NCBI RefSeq assembly: GCF_037176765.1
Contig: NC_090021.1
Location: forward strand, 147,431,074-147,495,073
Origin: Anolis sagrei
Taxonomy: Eukaryota > Chordata > Lepidosauria > Squamata > Anolidae
DNA length: 64,000 bases
Direction: 5' to 3'
Part shown: piece by piece, positions 44,966 through 56,310 of the stretch
Layout: each line of letters starts with the position of its first letter
Position numbering within the stretch: position 1 is the stretch's first letter
Translations under genes and position numbers: made by a program
Notes under the pieces: model-generated
Databases searched by the model: none
The model's input: only the letters and a program-made list of their open reading frames with translations
Told to the model about the DNA's origin: nothing

Positions 44966-45480
44966 GTGAGCATTTTAGGTGAGTGTAGAATTGAATCAGC
45001 CTGTTCTGGCCCAACATATCTATCTGAACGTATCTCGGCCTATCAGCCCACCAGGATCCTAAGATCTTCGGGAGAGGCCCTACTCTCTATCCCACCTGCT
45101 TCACAGGTGCGGCTGGCGGGAACGAGAGACAGGGCCTTTTCTGTGGTGGCCCCGCGGCTTTGGAATGCCCTCCCTGTAGAGATAAGATCAGCCTCCTCGC
45201 TGATGGTATTTCGAAAAAAACTGAAGACATGGATGTTTGAACAAGCATTCGGCTAATCCGGTGCGATGAAGTTCATGATCAAGGACTGGCAATCACAGAC
45301 AACGAAATTGGATTATGATTTTAATTAAGAGATGCTTTGGTCTGTATTGGTGGCCCAATACTGTGTATTGTATATGTACTTGTGTTTTATATTTTTAATC
45401 TGAATATTGTTGTTTTTAAATGTTGTAAACCGCAATGAGTCGCCGATTTAGGCTGAGATATTAGCGGTATACAAGTGTAC

Positions 45481-45515
<35 letters not shown>
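44966..45515 (+). mobile_element. L2-type LINE, 3' end, second subfamily
   Basis: It encodes SGPTYLSERISAYQPTRILR and RDRAFSVVAPRLWNALPVEI, ending KTWMFEQAFG. The 3' UTR (gtaaaccgcaatgagtcgcc) and AAT run match the copy at 17791-18108 rather than the one at 43278. Confidence 0.8.
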
Positions 45516-45522
<7 letters not shown>

Positions 45523-46142
45523 GATGTATGTGGGCTCATCCAGATTAACCTAGGGAAAGCCCATTCATATGACTGAACCCTGGGTTAAAATGACTCAGGG
45601 AAAGTCCAAATCCTGCACCAGGATTCTGACTTCCCCCTATGTTCTGGCAGTGTAGATACTCACAGCCAGTTCCTATGCTGAACTAGCTATGTTTGCCCTG
45701 ACAGCCCACCTACAACACCAGGCTCAAGAAGCCTGGGGACATGGGGTGGCTCTCCTCACCTGCCCTCTCCATCCATGACACTGCCAGCTACAGTGACAAA
45801 AGAATTACATATCTGCTGCTGGGCTGTCTGTCCTCCTGCTTCTAAGCTCTGTGTAATCAGTAATCAAAGGCACTCACAAGAGAATCTTGGAAATATCTTT
45901 CATGCTAGGTTACTACACTACAGCAAAGTTTAGTCAAACTACTAGTCCAATATCCTCCTGACTCCTCCTCTTCGATTCACAAAAATTCTACAATCTTCCC
46001 GTTCCAGTCCGAGCCGGCTCGCATTATCAGTCTCTTCTCAGGCTAGGCCAGAATTATCAGTCTTTTGTCATGGTGGGCCTCCTGAATGTTTCACATTCTT
46101 CACCTTGGCATGAATTATGGCACAGGGATGCTATGATATCTC
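45516..46142. other. Unassigned intergenic sequence
   Basis: No gene is recognised. Phrases such as ttccccctatgttctggcag suggest an old MITE. Confidence 0.3.
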
Positions 46143-46252
46143 AGGCCACTTCCACCTAGCTCTATAAAATCCATATGGAACGTTATATGGCAGTGTGGAT
46201 TCAGATAATCCACTTCAAAGCAGATATTGTGGATTATCTGCCTTGATATTCT
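46143..46252. mobile_element. Short hAT-type MITE, decayed
   Basis: It contains ccacttccacctagctctat and cagataatccacttcaaagc, as in the ggcccctt family; the ends are degraded. Confidence 0.5.
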
Positions 46253-46259
46253 ATCGATC

Positions 46260-47765
46260 AATCAAAACTATTATTTGTATCCCACCCCCTCTCCCCGTGG
46301 GGACTCAGGGCAGCTCACAACATGAAATAATAAACTAAGCAAATGAGCAATATAAACAATCAATCATAAATGAAATCATCATAAAATCAATAAAACACAA
46401 TTAGACAAACCACATTAAAACAGCAAAACAAGATTAAAAGCCATTGTCAAAGTTAAAAGCAATATCCGGCAAAGTAATACTTATTTAACAAGCCAGATCA
46501 TCAGATGTTAGGTTCTTCATATGCCTGGGCACATAGGTGTGGTTTTAATAGCTTTTTGAAAGAGGGCATTGAAGGGGCCATTCTAATTTCCTTTGGAAGA
46601 GAGTTCCAGAGGTAGGGGGCAACTGCAGAGAAGGCCCTCTTTCCTGTCCCCACCAACCGGGTTTGAGACAGGAGTGGGATCAAGAGGAGGGCCTCCCCTG
46701 ATGACCACAGCATCTGAGCAGGTTCATATGAGGAGAGGTAGTTTGTCAGGTAGTCTGGACACAAACCGTTTAGGACTTTAAAGGTAATGACCACCAGTAC
46801 TTTAATTTTTGCCTGGTAGCAAACTAGCAGCCAGTGGAGCTGCTGTAACATGATTATTCTCTCCCTGTACGAAGCTCCAGTTAGTAGCCTGGCTGCTGCT
46901 CTCTCAACCAGTTGAAGCTTCTGAGCACTCTCTAAAGGCAACTCCACATAGAGCGCATTGCAGTAGTCCAATCGAGATGTAACTAAGGCATTTACTACTG
47001 TGGCCAGATCTGGTGTTTCAAGGTATAGGCACAGCTGGTACACAAGCTTTAATTGTGCAAAGACACTCCTGGTCACCGCTGACACTTGGGGCTTTGGGGT
47101 CAGTGATAAATCCAGGATCACCCCAGACTGTGAACCTGTGTCTTCAGGGGGAATGTAACCTCATTCACCATGGGTTGTATTCTCATACCCTGATCTGCCT
47201 TATGACTGACCAGGAGTACCTCTGTCTTGTCAGAATTTAGTTTCAAACTATTCACTCTGATCCAGTCCATTACTGATGACAGGCACCAGTTCAGGATCAG
47301 AATGGCATCCTTGGCTTTTAGTGGAAAGGAGTAATAGAGTTGGGTGTCATCTGCATAAATATGGCACTGAACTCCAAAACTCCAGATAATATTTCCCAGT
47401 GGTTTCATGTCAATGTTAAATAGCGTGGGTAACAGAATAGAACCCTGAGGGATCCCACAGGCCAATGGCCAGGCGGTCAAATAGGAGTCACCCAGCACCA
47501 CCACCTGAGTCTGGTCCTCTAGAAAGGAATGGAACCCCTGCAAAACAGTGCGTCCTAGTCCCATCCCAGAGAGATGACTCAGAAGGACACCGTGGTCAAT
47601 GGTATTGAACACTGCTGAGAGGTCAGGAGAACCAGCAGGGTTACATTCCCCCTGTCTAGCTCTCTTTGTAGATCATCTACCAAGGTGATCAATGCCATTT
47701 CAGTTCCGAAACCAGGTCTGAAAACAAACTGAAATGGATCCAGATAATTGGTTTCTTCCAAGAAA
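46260..47765 (-). mobile_element. L2-type LINE, long degenerate copy
   Basis: Three overlapping frames cover RT from DPFQFVFRPGFGTEMALITL through CHIYADDTQLYYSF and SRLDYCNALYVELPLESAQK to the C-terminal KRAFSAVAPYLWNSLPKEIR. Frame changes fall near 47600 and 47120. An inverted LINE tail (tatcccaccccctctcccc) lies at about 46270. Confidence 0.85.
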
Positions 47766-48309
47766 CTCTGAGCTGAGAAGCCACCACCTTCTCCAGAACC
47801 TTACCCAAAAAGGGGAGATTACTGCCTTCTTAAGGCTGCCTTCTTACTTCCTCGCATAGGTGAGAATCTTGGGCTAGACTCTTGAGAGGTCAAAGGGGAC
47901 AAGGGGGAGACCAGACTTGTGTTTGCTGAATTTATAGTGTCGGATTTAGGACCCAAAAGTGAGGATCTGTTACTAACTGTCTCCCTCGTCAGTTGTCATT
48001 GCTGTCTGTGGCTGCTAGGTAGGAGTCAATTCTCATTTGTTTCACCTTTTTGTAAGAATTTGTGAAGCCCTGTAACATTTCTGGGGGGTAACTTGGATTC
48101 TTTTCCTGCCCCTGGGTGGCATTTTGGCTGGGAGTTTTAGATAATACTGGGTTTTTCCATAGCTTAGTACAAGAGCTGCTTGCAAGACCCCATGCTCCAG
48201 CCTCCTTCTTAGTCTATTGTTTGCAGAGGGATGCATTCCTATCTTTGGTATGATAAAATAAAAGCAGATTCAAACCACTTTATAAGGAGATTACTATTTT
48301 GATTTGTGG

Positions 48310-49010
48310 AGTAAATATAAAAATAGTTTTTTCTTCCCAAGGATATCACTATGGTATTCTCTGCATGAAGCTTTGTTTAAAGAGAAATTTATTTGGAAGG
48401 AAATGGTTAACTTACAATGATCTATTATTATTGCACAATGATCAACATGGGGTAAAGATGAGAGAAAAGTTAAAGACAGAGAGTTTTACAATACAGTGGT
48501 TTGCTCATAGATAAATCTCTGAGTGGTCTAAAATGGATAAAAATATATTTAGATTTGTAACAATTAAATCGGAGTTTGAAAGTTTATTATATTCTGGGCA
48601 TGATCATTTGATTGCAAAATTGTACAAATTGCTGATACAATATGAGATAAAGCATGTGATTTTCCTGCTTCTTGGCAGGGGGTTGGACTGGATGGCCCAC
48701 AAGGTCTCTTCCAACTCTATGATTCTATGATTCTATGAAAGGTTATGTGGTTAAATGGGCACAAAATATAGGTTCACAAATCCAATTGGAACAGCAAGAG
48801 AAGGCCTGGACAAAGAGTCTGAAATTTGCTTTGAGTAATGATTTGAAAGGATTTTAAAAATAAGATGATGAATAAAGAATAAAGGCAGTCCTAGTAAATG
48901 TTGGAAATGTGAAAAATGCTGGGACATTTTATCATATGTGGTGATCTTACAAAAAAAAAAAGCCCAGAAATATTGTACTCAAATACATATGATAAAATAT
49001 GATGCTAGAA
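48310..49010 (+). mobile_element. L1-type LINE ORF2 C-terminus, degenerate
   Basis: Pieces read FGRKWLTYNDLLLL, REKLKTESFTIQWFAH and HDHLIAKLYKLLIQYE, matching the L1 ORF2 region before the C-terminal cysteine motif. A CR1 tail is inserted at 48655-48738. Confidence 0.6.
48655..48738 (+). mobile_element. CR1-type LINE 3' end
   Basis: The text gggggttggactggatggcc and cttccaactctatgattcta ends in the (ATTCTATG) repeat typical of CR1. It lies inside the L1 piece. Confidence 0.7.
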
Positions 49011-49510
49011 TAAATTTGTCAAGGTTAAAATCACAATGAAACTAGAGTTTTATTTCTTGGGGATGCTGGACAATCAACTAGAAAGGAAACATGGAAGAGT
49101 ACATCTATATATGTTTATTGCAGTGAGGATCATCTATGCCCGGGATGGAAAGGACTAGCTATCCTAATGCCAGAAGAATAATTCACAAAGATTTGTAGTT
49201 TAGCTGAGATGGACAAACTGATGCTGCTGATTAAGGAGGAATCCTTGATAATGGCTAACTTCAAGTAAGACTGGGACTTCTTTATCCTTTTTTAAAATTG
49301 AAGATGGTGACAAATATCAACTGCTGGTTTTCTGATTTAGAAGAGTGTTATTTAAAGTAGAAGGATAGAAAGGGAGTGGAAAATAAGCAAAAATCCATAG
49401 GTAATGTGAGGGAATTGTAGACTTCCCCCTGTGTTCTGGAAGTCTACAATTCCAGAACAGTGGTTTTGGTAGTTGTATGTTTAGAACGTGTTTATTACTG
49501 TGGGTATGGG

Positions 49511-49601
49511 CAAAGTGTTAAATATAGTTGTGTTTCTGCCAACCTAGCAGTTCGAAAACATGCAAATGTGAGTAGATCAAAGTGTTAAATATAGTTGTGT
49601 T
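49511..49601 (+). repeat. 43-bp SINE fragment between perfect 24-bp direct repeats
   Basis: The 24-mer starting caaagtgttaaatata and ending gttgtgtt occurs at 49511-49534 and 49578-49601. Between them lies an internal SINE piece (tctgccaacctagcagttcg ... gtgagtagat) with no head or tail. Confidence 0.88.
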
Positions 49602-49741
49602 AGTTGTTGTAGATTAATTGTATGTATGATGGAAAACTTTTTCTTCATTTTTTCCTGCATTTCTGTATCTCTGTATTCCTGAATAAAAAACAATATTAAA
49701 AAAATAAATGAAATAAAACATGGTTGCCTCTCATAGCTTGA

Positions 49742-49977
49742 TGATTGGGTTGTTGTGAGTTTTCTGAGCTGTAAGGGCATCTTCCAGAATCATTCTCTCC
49801 TGAAGTTTTGCCTGCATCTATGGCAGGCATCCTCAGAGATTGTGAGGTCTCACAACCTCTCAGCATTCCTGCCATAGATGCAGGTGAAACGTCAGGAGAG
49901 AATGCTCCTGGAACATGGCCATATAACCCATAAAACTCACAACAACCCAGTGATTCCAGCCATGAAAGCCTTTGATA
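49742..49977. mobile_element. Palindromic Penelope-derived insertion C
   Basis: Inverted pseudo-LTR arms (gttttgcctgcatctatggc against gccatagatgcaggtgaaac) meet near 49850. A perfect 9-bp repeat atagcttga flanks it (49733-49741, 49978-49986). The arms are more diverged than in copies A and B, so it is likely older. Confidence 0.85.
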
Positions 49978-49986
49978 ATAGCTTGA

Positions 49987-50830
49987 AGATTTTTGGTGAG
50001 ACAGTGCAATACATACAATACATTTGGGTTAAGTACACTGGGATATGTCTGCATTGATTGGGGCAGATGATTTTGCGTCATAGAGAATCCCAAGCTTTCA
50101 TTATCAAAATATTTCCAATGAGTGAGTTGGGTGAGTTTCCAGATGAGTTGACTAATGCCTGTTCCCAAACCAAGGCCTCCTCAGCTGTAATAAGTAAAGT
50201 TGTGGCCTGTTTTATCCCAATAAATGAAGTTTATATACTTGTTAAGCCTATAAGTCACCACTGGATTGGCAAATCACAGCCAAAAGGGTAGCTTTGCAGA
50301 AACATTTCCTGTGAACTCATATTTAAATAGAAACCAGCTTTGTGCCATTTTAGATTCATTCATTTATAAAGCAGGAACAGTTCCTGCAATATAAACGTCT
50401 CTCCAATTCAACTTTTGTGAAATTCCTACAGATCTTCAAAAGACACAGACATTGAGAGGTAATGGAGGTATTGGGGCTAAGCGCTACCTCCTAGGACAGT
50501 GGGAAGACATTAAAATAGATTTCTGCAAACAGCTTCAACATTAATTCACCGTGTTTGAATTAACTATAGAAAGGGAAAGATTCAAGCATTGGAAAGATGG
50601 TTGCAGGAAGTCTCTGAACATATTCACTCAGCTCCTTCACTAACTATTTAATGCTAGGTGAATATTTTGTTATTGCAGGCATATAATTTCAATAGAGGGT
50701 TTTCTGGCATTCTCACTCACATATTTGCTTCTGTACGGAGAAATATGAACCAACTGTGCAGGATTTTGTGGGCTTTTTTTTGTAAAAAGGGGGGGAATTG
50801 TAATCACAGTTCCTCTTTTTTTGTTCAGAA
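49987..50830. other. Sequence upstream of CRISP-C
   Basis: It should contain the CRISP-C promoter or its non-coding exon. None could be fixed by eye, and no repeat is recognised. Confidence 0.35.
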
Positions 50831-50893
50831 ATGCTTCTTCAGAATGTGTTCCTACTACTGATAGCCGTGGTTCTCCAGTCATCCCCAGGACAG
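50831..50893 (+). CDS. CRISP-C coding exon 1 (signal peptide)
   Basis: After the acceptor ttgttcag and two bases, ATG begins 21 codons (MLLQNVFLLLIAVVL... ending PGQ), with donor gtatga. It has the same arrangement as the other two genes. Confidence 0.88.
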
Positions 50894-52974
50894 GTATGAG
50901 CACCCAAATATGTCAAGAATATGTATTGTCGAAGGCTTTCATGGCTGGAATCACTAGGTTCCTGTGGGTTTTTTCGGGCTGTATGGCCATGTTCTAGAGG
51001 CATTTCTCCTGACGTTTCACCTGCATCTATGGCAAGCATCCTCAGAGGTACCTGAGGATGCTTGCCATAGATGCAGGCGAAACGTCAGGAGAAATGCCTC
51101 TAGAACATGGCCCTATAGTCCGAAAAAACCCACAAGAACCTTATGTCAAGAATATCTGCCAGGCATCGTCTGGTCAGAAAACTATAATTCCTAATGTTCT
51201 CTCTGATGTGTAATTTAATCTATAGAGAGGAGATATGTGCGGTAAAGTTATATGCAGAAGGAGCACTTAGCTCTTATTTGGCTGAAAAGCTATTAAAATG
51301 GGTCGATCCTGCAGAGTTTCTCTTTCTCTTGTAAAAGCCATATCCAACTACTTTGAATCCAGGTGAATCTGCAAATGTAGCCAAGCAGGAGATCCAGTTC
51401 TCAGTTTTTATCCCATGTATTGGCTTTCACAGTCTCTCTGCGCTTGGGCTCCATTACTGGCCTGATACTTTGTAGGAAAGATAGAGAGATGGATCTTTCA
51501 CTGACCCTTTTTTGTTCCATTTCTTTCTTTTAAAAAAACAGCCCCTTTCAATTCTTGTTAGGGAAGACAGTTGAGATGGAAATAAGTAAGAAATGTCTTA
51601 TGCAAATGGGGAAAAGAAAAGTAATAACATCCAGGAAGGCAGTGACGGACCTATTCCATCTCCAGCGAAATGCCCAGTCTCTGACTTTTGAAATGCAGAA
51701 GATGAATTGGAGCTCATGTTGGTAACTCTACGCAATGTCAAAGATTAAGATTTCAGCAATCTTTAGCAATGTAACGGAATAATACATAAACATGAATTGT
51801 GTTTACTACTCATTCTTGATTAAAAACAGGATAAACATTCAACTTCTTTTATCCTTAGGCAGATGGTTCGCTAAGTGAGGTCTCTGAACTGCAGAAAAAA
51901 GAAATTATTGACATACACAATGAAATCAGGAGAAAGGTGCAACCAACTTCTAGCAATATGATGAAAATGGTAAGATGCAATTCAATTGTGTTCTTCCTTG
52001 TAAGCTTGGCTATGACAAATTTCTCCCCAAAATTTCCAAGATGATATATACAATTATTTATTTGTGCTCACTTAAAAAAAGGAGATGAGATACTACAAGT
52101 CTTTTATGTCTTGTACATATACCTTCAGTTCGTTAAAGTCCTACTGAGACGCTCCACTTGCAAAAGTTGATTTTGCTTTCTAAGCCAAAGGGTATCTTGT
52201 TTATCTTTGAAGCATATATCAACTTCTTTTGGATAATTTCTGTGATCATTGTTGAAAGTCACAGCCATCCCTACAAGTTTATGATTGGACAAAAATTAAG
52301 ACTCCAGGCCAATCCAGACAGTCCCAAAATGCGGAACCTGTCTTGGTTTTTATCGGAAGCATCCAAATGACGCATCCGGTAAAAGTTATTTAATTCAGAG
52401 CAAACTAAGGTTTTTTTGGTTTGTTTTGAATTAATGAAATACCTCATTAGATCTGGGCCCTCCTGAAAGGGGAGAAGTGGGTTATTTAAACCCATTTCAG
52501 CATGGGTTTCAGGCCTGTGTAGAAGCGCCCTTACAGTTGGGAATTATAAACAGAACGTGTATAAAGACAAATTTATTGAATTTATTTCAAAGAAATGATA
52601 CACTATATTATGTCTTCTTGTCAGTTTATGATTCACATATTGGGGATGGCTTTATAATAAAAACATATCACTAAATATTTTATTGTACAGGCAGTCCCAG
52701 AGTTGCAAATGTCTAACTTACAAATGACTCATAGTTAAGAATGGGGGTGAGACAACAGGAAGTGAGAGAAATCTGTCCTTCAGAAAGAATTATCATGGGA
52801 GGGAAGGTGTCTCAACTGAAGCTTTGTTGCCAAGCTTGATTCAACAACAAGCCATTTTTTCCAAAATCTAAGTAACACAGGAACAGAAAGTGAGGTGAAA
52901 TCTTCAGAACAGGGTACAGACAGCAATACAAACTCCACGGGGATGTTAACCCTTCCTTATGTTATCTAAAGTTT

Positions 52975-53023
<49 letters not shown>

Positions 53024-53297
53024 CATATACATATACATATATATATGGCTGGAGTTACACTTAAAAATGTACCTGTTCCGACTTACATACAAATTCAACT
53101 TATGAACAAACCTCCAAAACTTATCTTCTTTGTAACTTGCCTGCATTATTGGTTGCTAGCTGTACCCAGCCACACATTGCTTTGGCTCAGTCTGGTTAAA
53201 TGGAAAAGAAAGAAAAGAGAAAGAGCTGGTTTCTAATATATGTAATTTCATAATGTTTGTGGGTATATAACATTTTTGTTGTTTCATTTTCTCTGAA

Positions 53298-53336
<39 letters not shown>

Positions 53337-56279
53337 CAAATAATAATACTGGCCTATATAATCTATATAATAATAATACTGGTGTATATAATAATGATAA
53401 TAATGACAATGATACTGGTCTATATAATAATGATCAGTGTGTTTTGGAGAAAACCTTTTCTTCCCTTCCCTTCTATCTATCTCTTCCTTCCTACCATTCA
53501 ATCCTTCCGTCCTTCCTTCTGAGTGAGCATGAGACAATGCCAATGCCAGGCAAGGCCAGGCAGGGTGTGAGGCTACGGGAGCTCGGGGCTTGGGCTGGGC
53601 CTACCTCCTTGCCGGCCTGCTTTCCTCTCTCCACTGGGCCCATGCCCCACCCCTCTCCCCAGCCTGGATTTCTCTACCTGCTCTGTTGTCCTTTTCCTGC
53701 TTTCCGTCTCCCAGTTCTGCTCCAGAGGAAGGCACACAGGCAGACTTGGTGGGAGGTGACCAGGCCGTGAATCCCTAATGGCAGCTCCGGCCCTGATGGG
53801 GTCACCTCACAATGTGTTGCTTGGACGTCCAGCAGATGGCACTGTTTTTGATGTCATGAATGTTTTTACCTGTCACAGGTGTGAAATCTATATAATAGTA
53901 GGCATGTGAATACACAAAAACATTTACCTGTTTGAATGCTACATTGTGCCCAAATTTCAAAGCAATCAGTGAAGTATTTTGGGAGATTTGAGGTCATTCA
54001 CAAATGGGCATTTATATTTTTATTTATACAGATTAAATTATAAGTAATTCTATATTAGCAAAAGTTTTCATAGTTGTTATGTTGGTGTTTGTTGGTATAC
54101 AGTGTTCGTTTTTCCCTGTTATTCCTGCATAAATCAGCAAAACCCACATTGTGTTCTTCCCGGAAGAAACCATGTACAACTTAAAAGTGAGGGAAGTTCG
54201 ATGTTCTGTTTATCCATCACTAAACTTGTTACATTTTAGTTCCACATAGTATGGTGAGATTTTATTTCTGCTCAGAAGTGCATTAAGATTTCTCCTTAAA
54301 CTGTTAAGTTGTGTATTTTTGTGGATGATATTTTGTCTGAATTTCTGCCCACAGATTTAATACAGGTATGCATTTAATTCTTTAAGATGCAGATTTAAGT
54401 AATCTCACCTGAAAGTCCAAACCCAACTAATTCTTCACCTGTTGTTCTTGAGGCAGAGAAGTTTTCAACAGAAAACTAAACATTAGAATGTAGAGTTGTA
54501 AAGCAAATCAGATATCAGATATCAGGTTTTGAAACAAGAATGTTCATTTCCGTTTGCCCTCAGCACTAAATGTTCTGTCACCAGTCTCATTAGCAGGAAT
54601 TTTTACATGGAGTTTGCACACATGAAATTGCATGTCTGCTGGATAGGTTAACTGATGAGTAAATAGGCATTGTATTCAAAGCCTGATTACATACTGACTG
54701 TTGATCAGGCCCGTAGCCAGGATTTTGTTTCGGGGGGAGCTGAGTTTGATTCAGGGGGGGGGGGGGCTGAGTCTGAGCAAAAGAGGGTCTACCCTAGCAA
54801 ACCTTTTGTATCGTTACCCCAATACCCCCATGCATATGGGATATATTGAGTATGGTGATCAGATCATGATATGAATAAACATAACAGTTTAAATAATGCA
54901 CCAGTAATGCCTTCTCACGGACCACCATCAGAATTTCGGGGGTGGGGGCTGAAGCCCCCCAGCCCCCCCCCCCCCCCCCCGGCTACATGCCTGCTGCTGA
55001 TTATCCCTTTTTGTTTTGTTTTGTTTTGCTAAGATGTGGAATGACAATGCTGCCATGAGTGCTGGAAGATGGGCCAGTAAATGCCTGGGAAAAAGTAGTT
55101 CCATAGAGGACCGAATGATGGATGGTAAGTGGCACCAAATCAACTACAGCTTCTTTCACATATTAAAGAGGGGGGCACATCTTTGCTGATATGAAGGAGG
55201 GATCACTGTTGTTTCGTCATTAAAAGATCACCAAAACTATGTTGTAGATTTGGTGTTAGTTTTTCCTTTAAAAATATTAACAAAAAAACTGTCTTCTAAG
55301 GCCTTTTGGGAGTCCCCTCTATGTGCTTGTCTTATATTTTGCTCTGTCATTAAGTAAGAAATAAATCAGGAATACTCAGATTGGTTTTGCCAATTCCTCT
55401 GAAACACAGATTACACCAGCTGTAATTCAATGGTGGTCTCTGATTCAAATACCAGGGTTGAACCTGCCTAGCTTTGAAGGTTAGACAAATTCAAATGCTT
55501 TTAGGGTATTAGTATAAATTAACACTTTTAAAAGTTAATATTATTGAAATATGCTCTACAGCAAGGGTCCTCAAACGTTTTAAACAGAGGGCCATGTCCC
55601 AGTCCCTCAAAGTGTTGGAGGGCCGGATTATAATTTGAAAAAAACATGAATGAATTCCCATGTACACATCTTATTTCTAATGCAAAAAAAAAACCCACTT
55701 AAAAACAATAGAATAATTAAAATGAAAAACAAATTTAAAAAATATAAACTTATTGGTATTTCAATAGGAAGTGTGGACCTGCTTTTGGCTGATGAGATAG
55801 GATTGCTGTTGTTGTGTGCTTTCAAGTCATTTCAGACATAGGTTGACCCCTTGGAGGGCCATATCCAGCCCCCGGGCCTTAGTTTGAGGACCCCTGCTCT
55901 ACAGTCTCCCTTGCCAGCATCAAATATTTAATTTTTCACCCCATCAACAATAGAAATGTTGTCAGTGTCAACCCCCAATCACAAAGACAAATATGTGGTG
56001 CTGTCAGTACATTTTAATTTTTTTAAAGATGATGGTGATGATGATGATGATGATGATGATGATTATTATTATTATTTGAAACACAACAAGATGAGTCCAC
56101 AGCAAGCAAGATCACTCTGCTGGCTGTTGTATTGGATCACACACTGGACACTTCTCAAGTGTCTAGTAGAACTGTGGGATGTATCGGCAAATAACGCGTG
56201 CAGATCCCAGTAAGGTGGCTTTCTGCAGCTGGCAGATGGTAATTTTGTCAGCGCCAATTGTGTTTAAGTGCAGGCCAAG

Positions 56280-56310
<31 letters not shown>

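Noticed and set aside
53196-53543. Histidine-rich open frame
   Set aside because: The run of histidines is the (ATG)n microsatellite read on the other strand.
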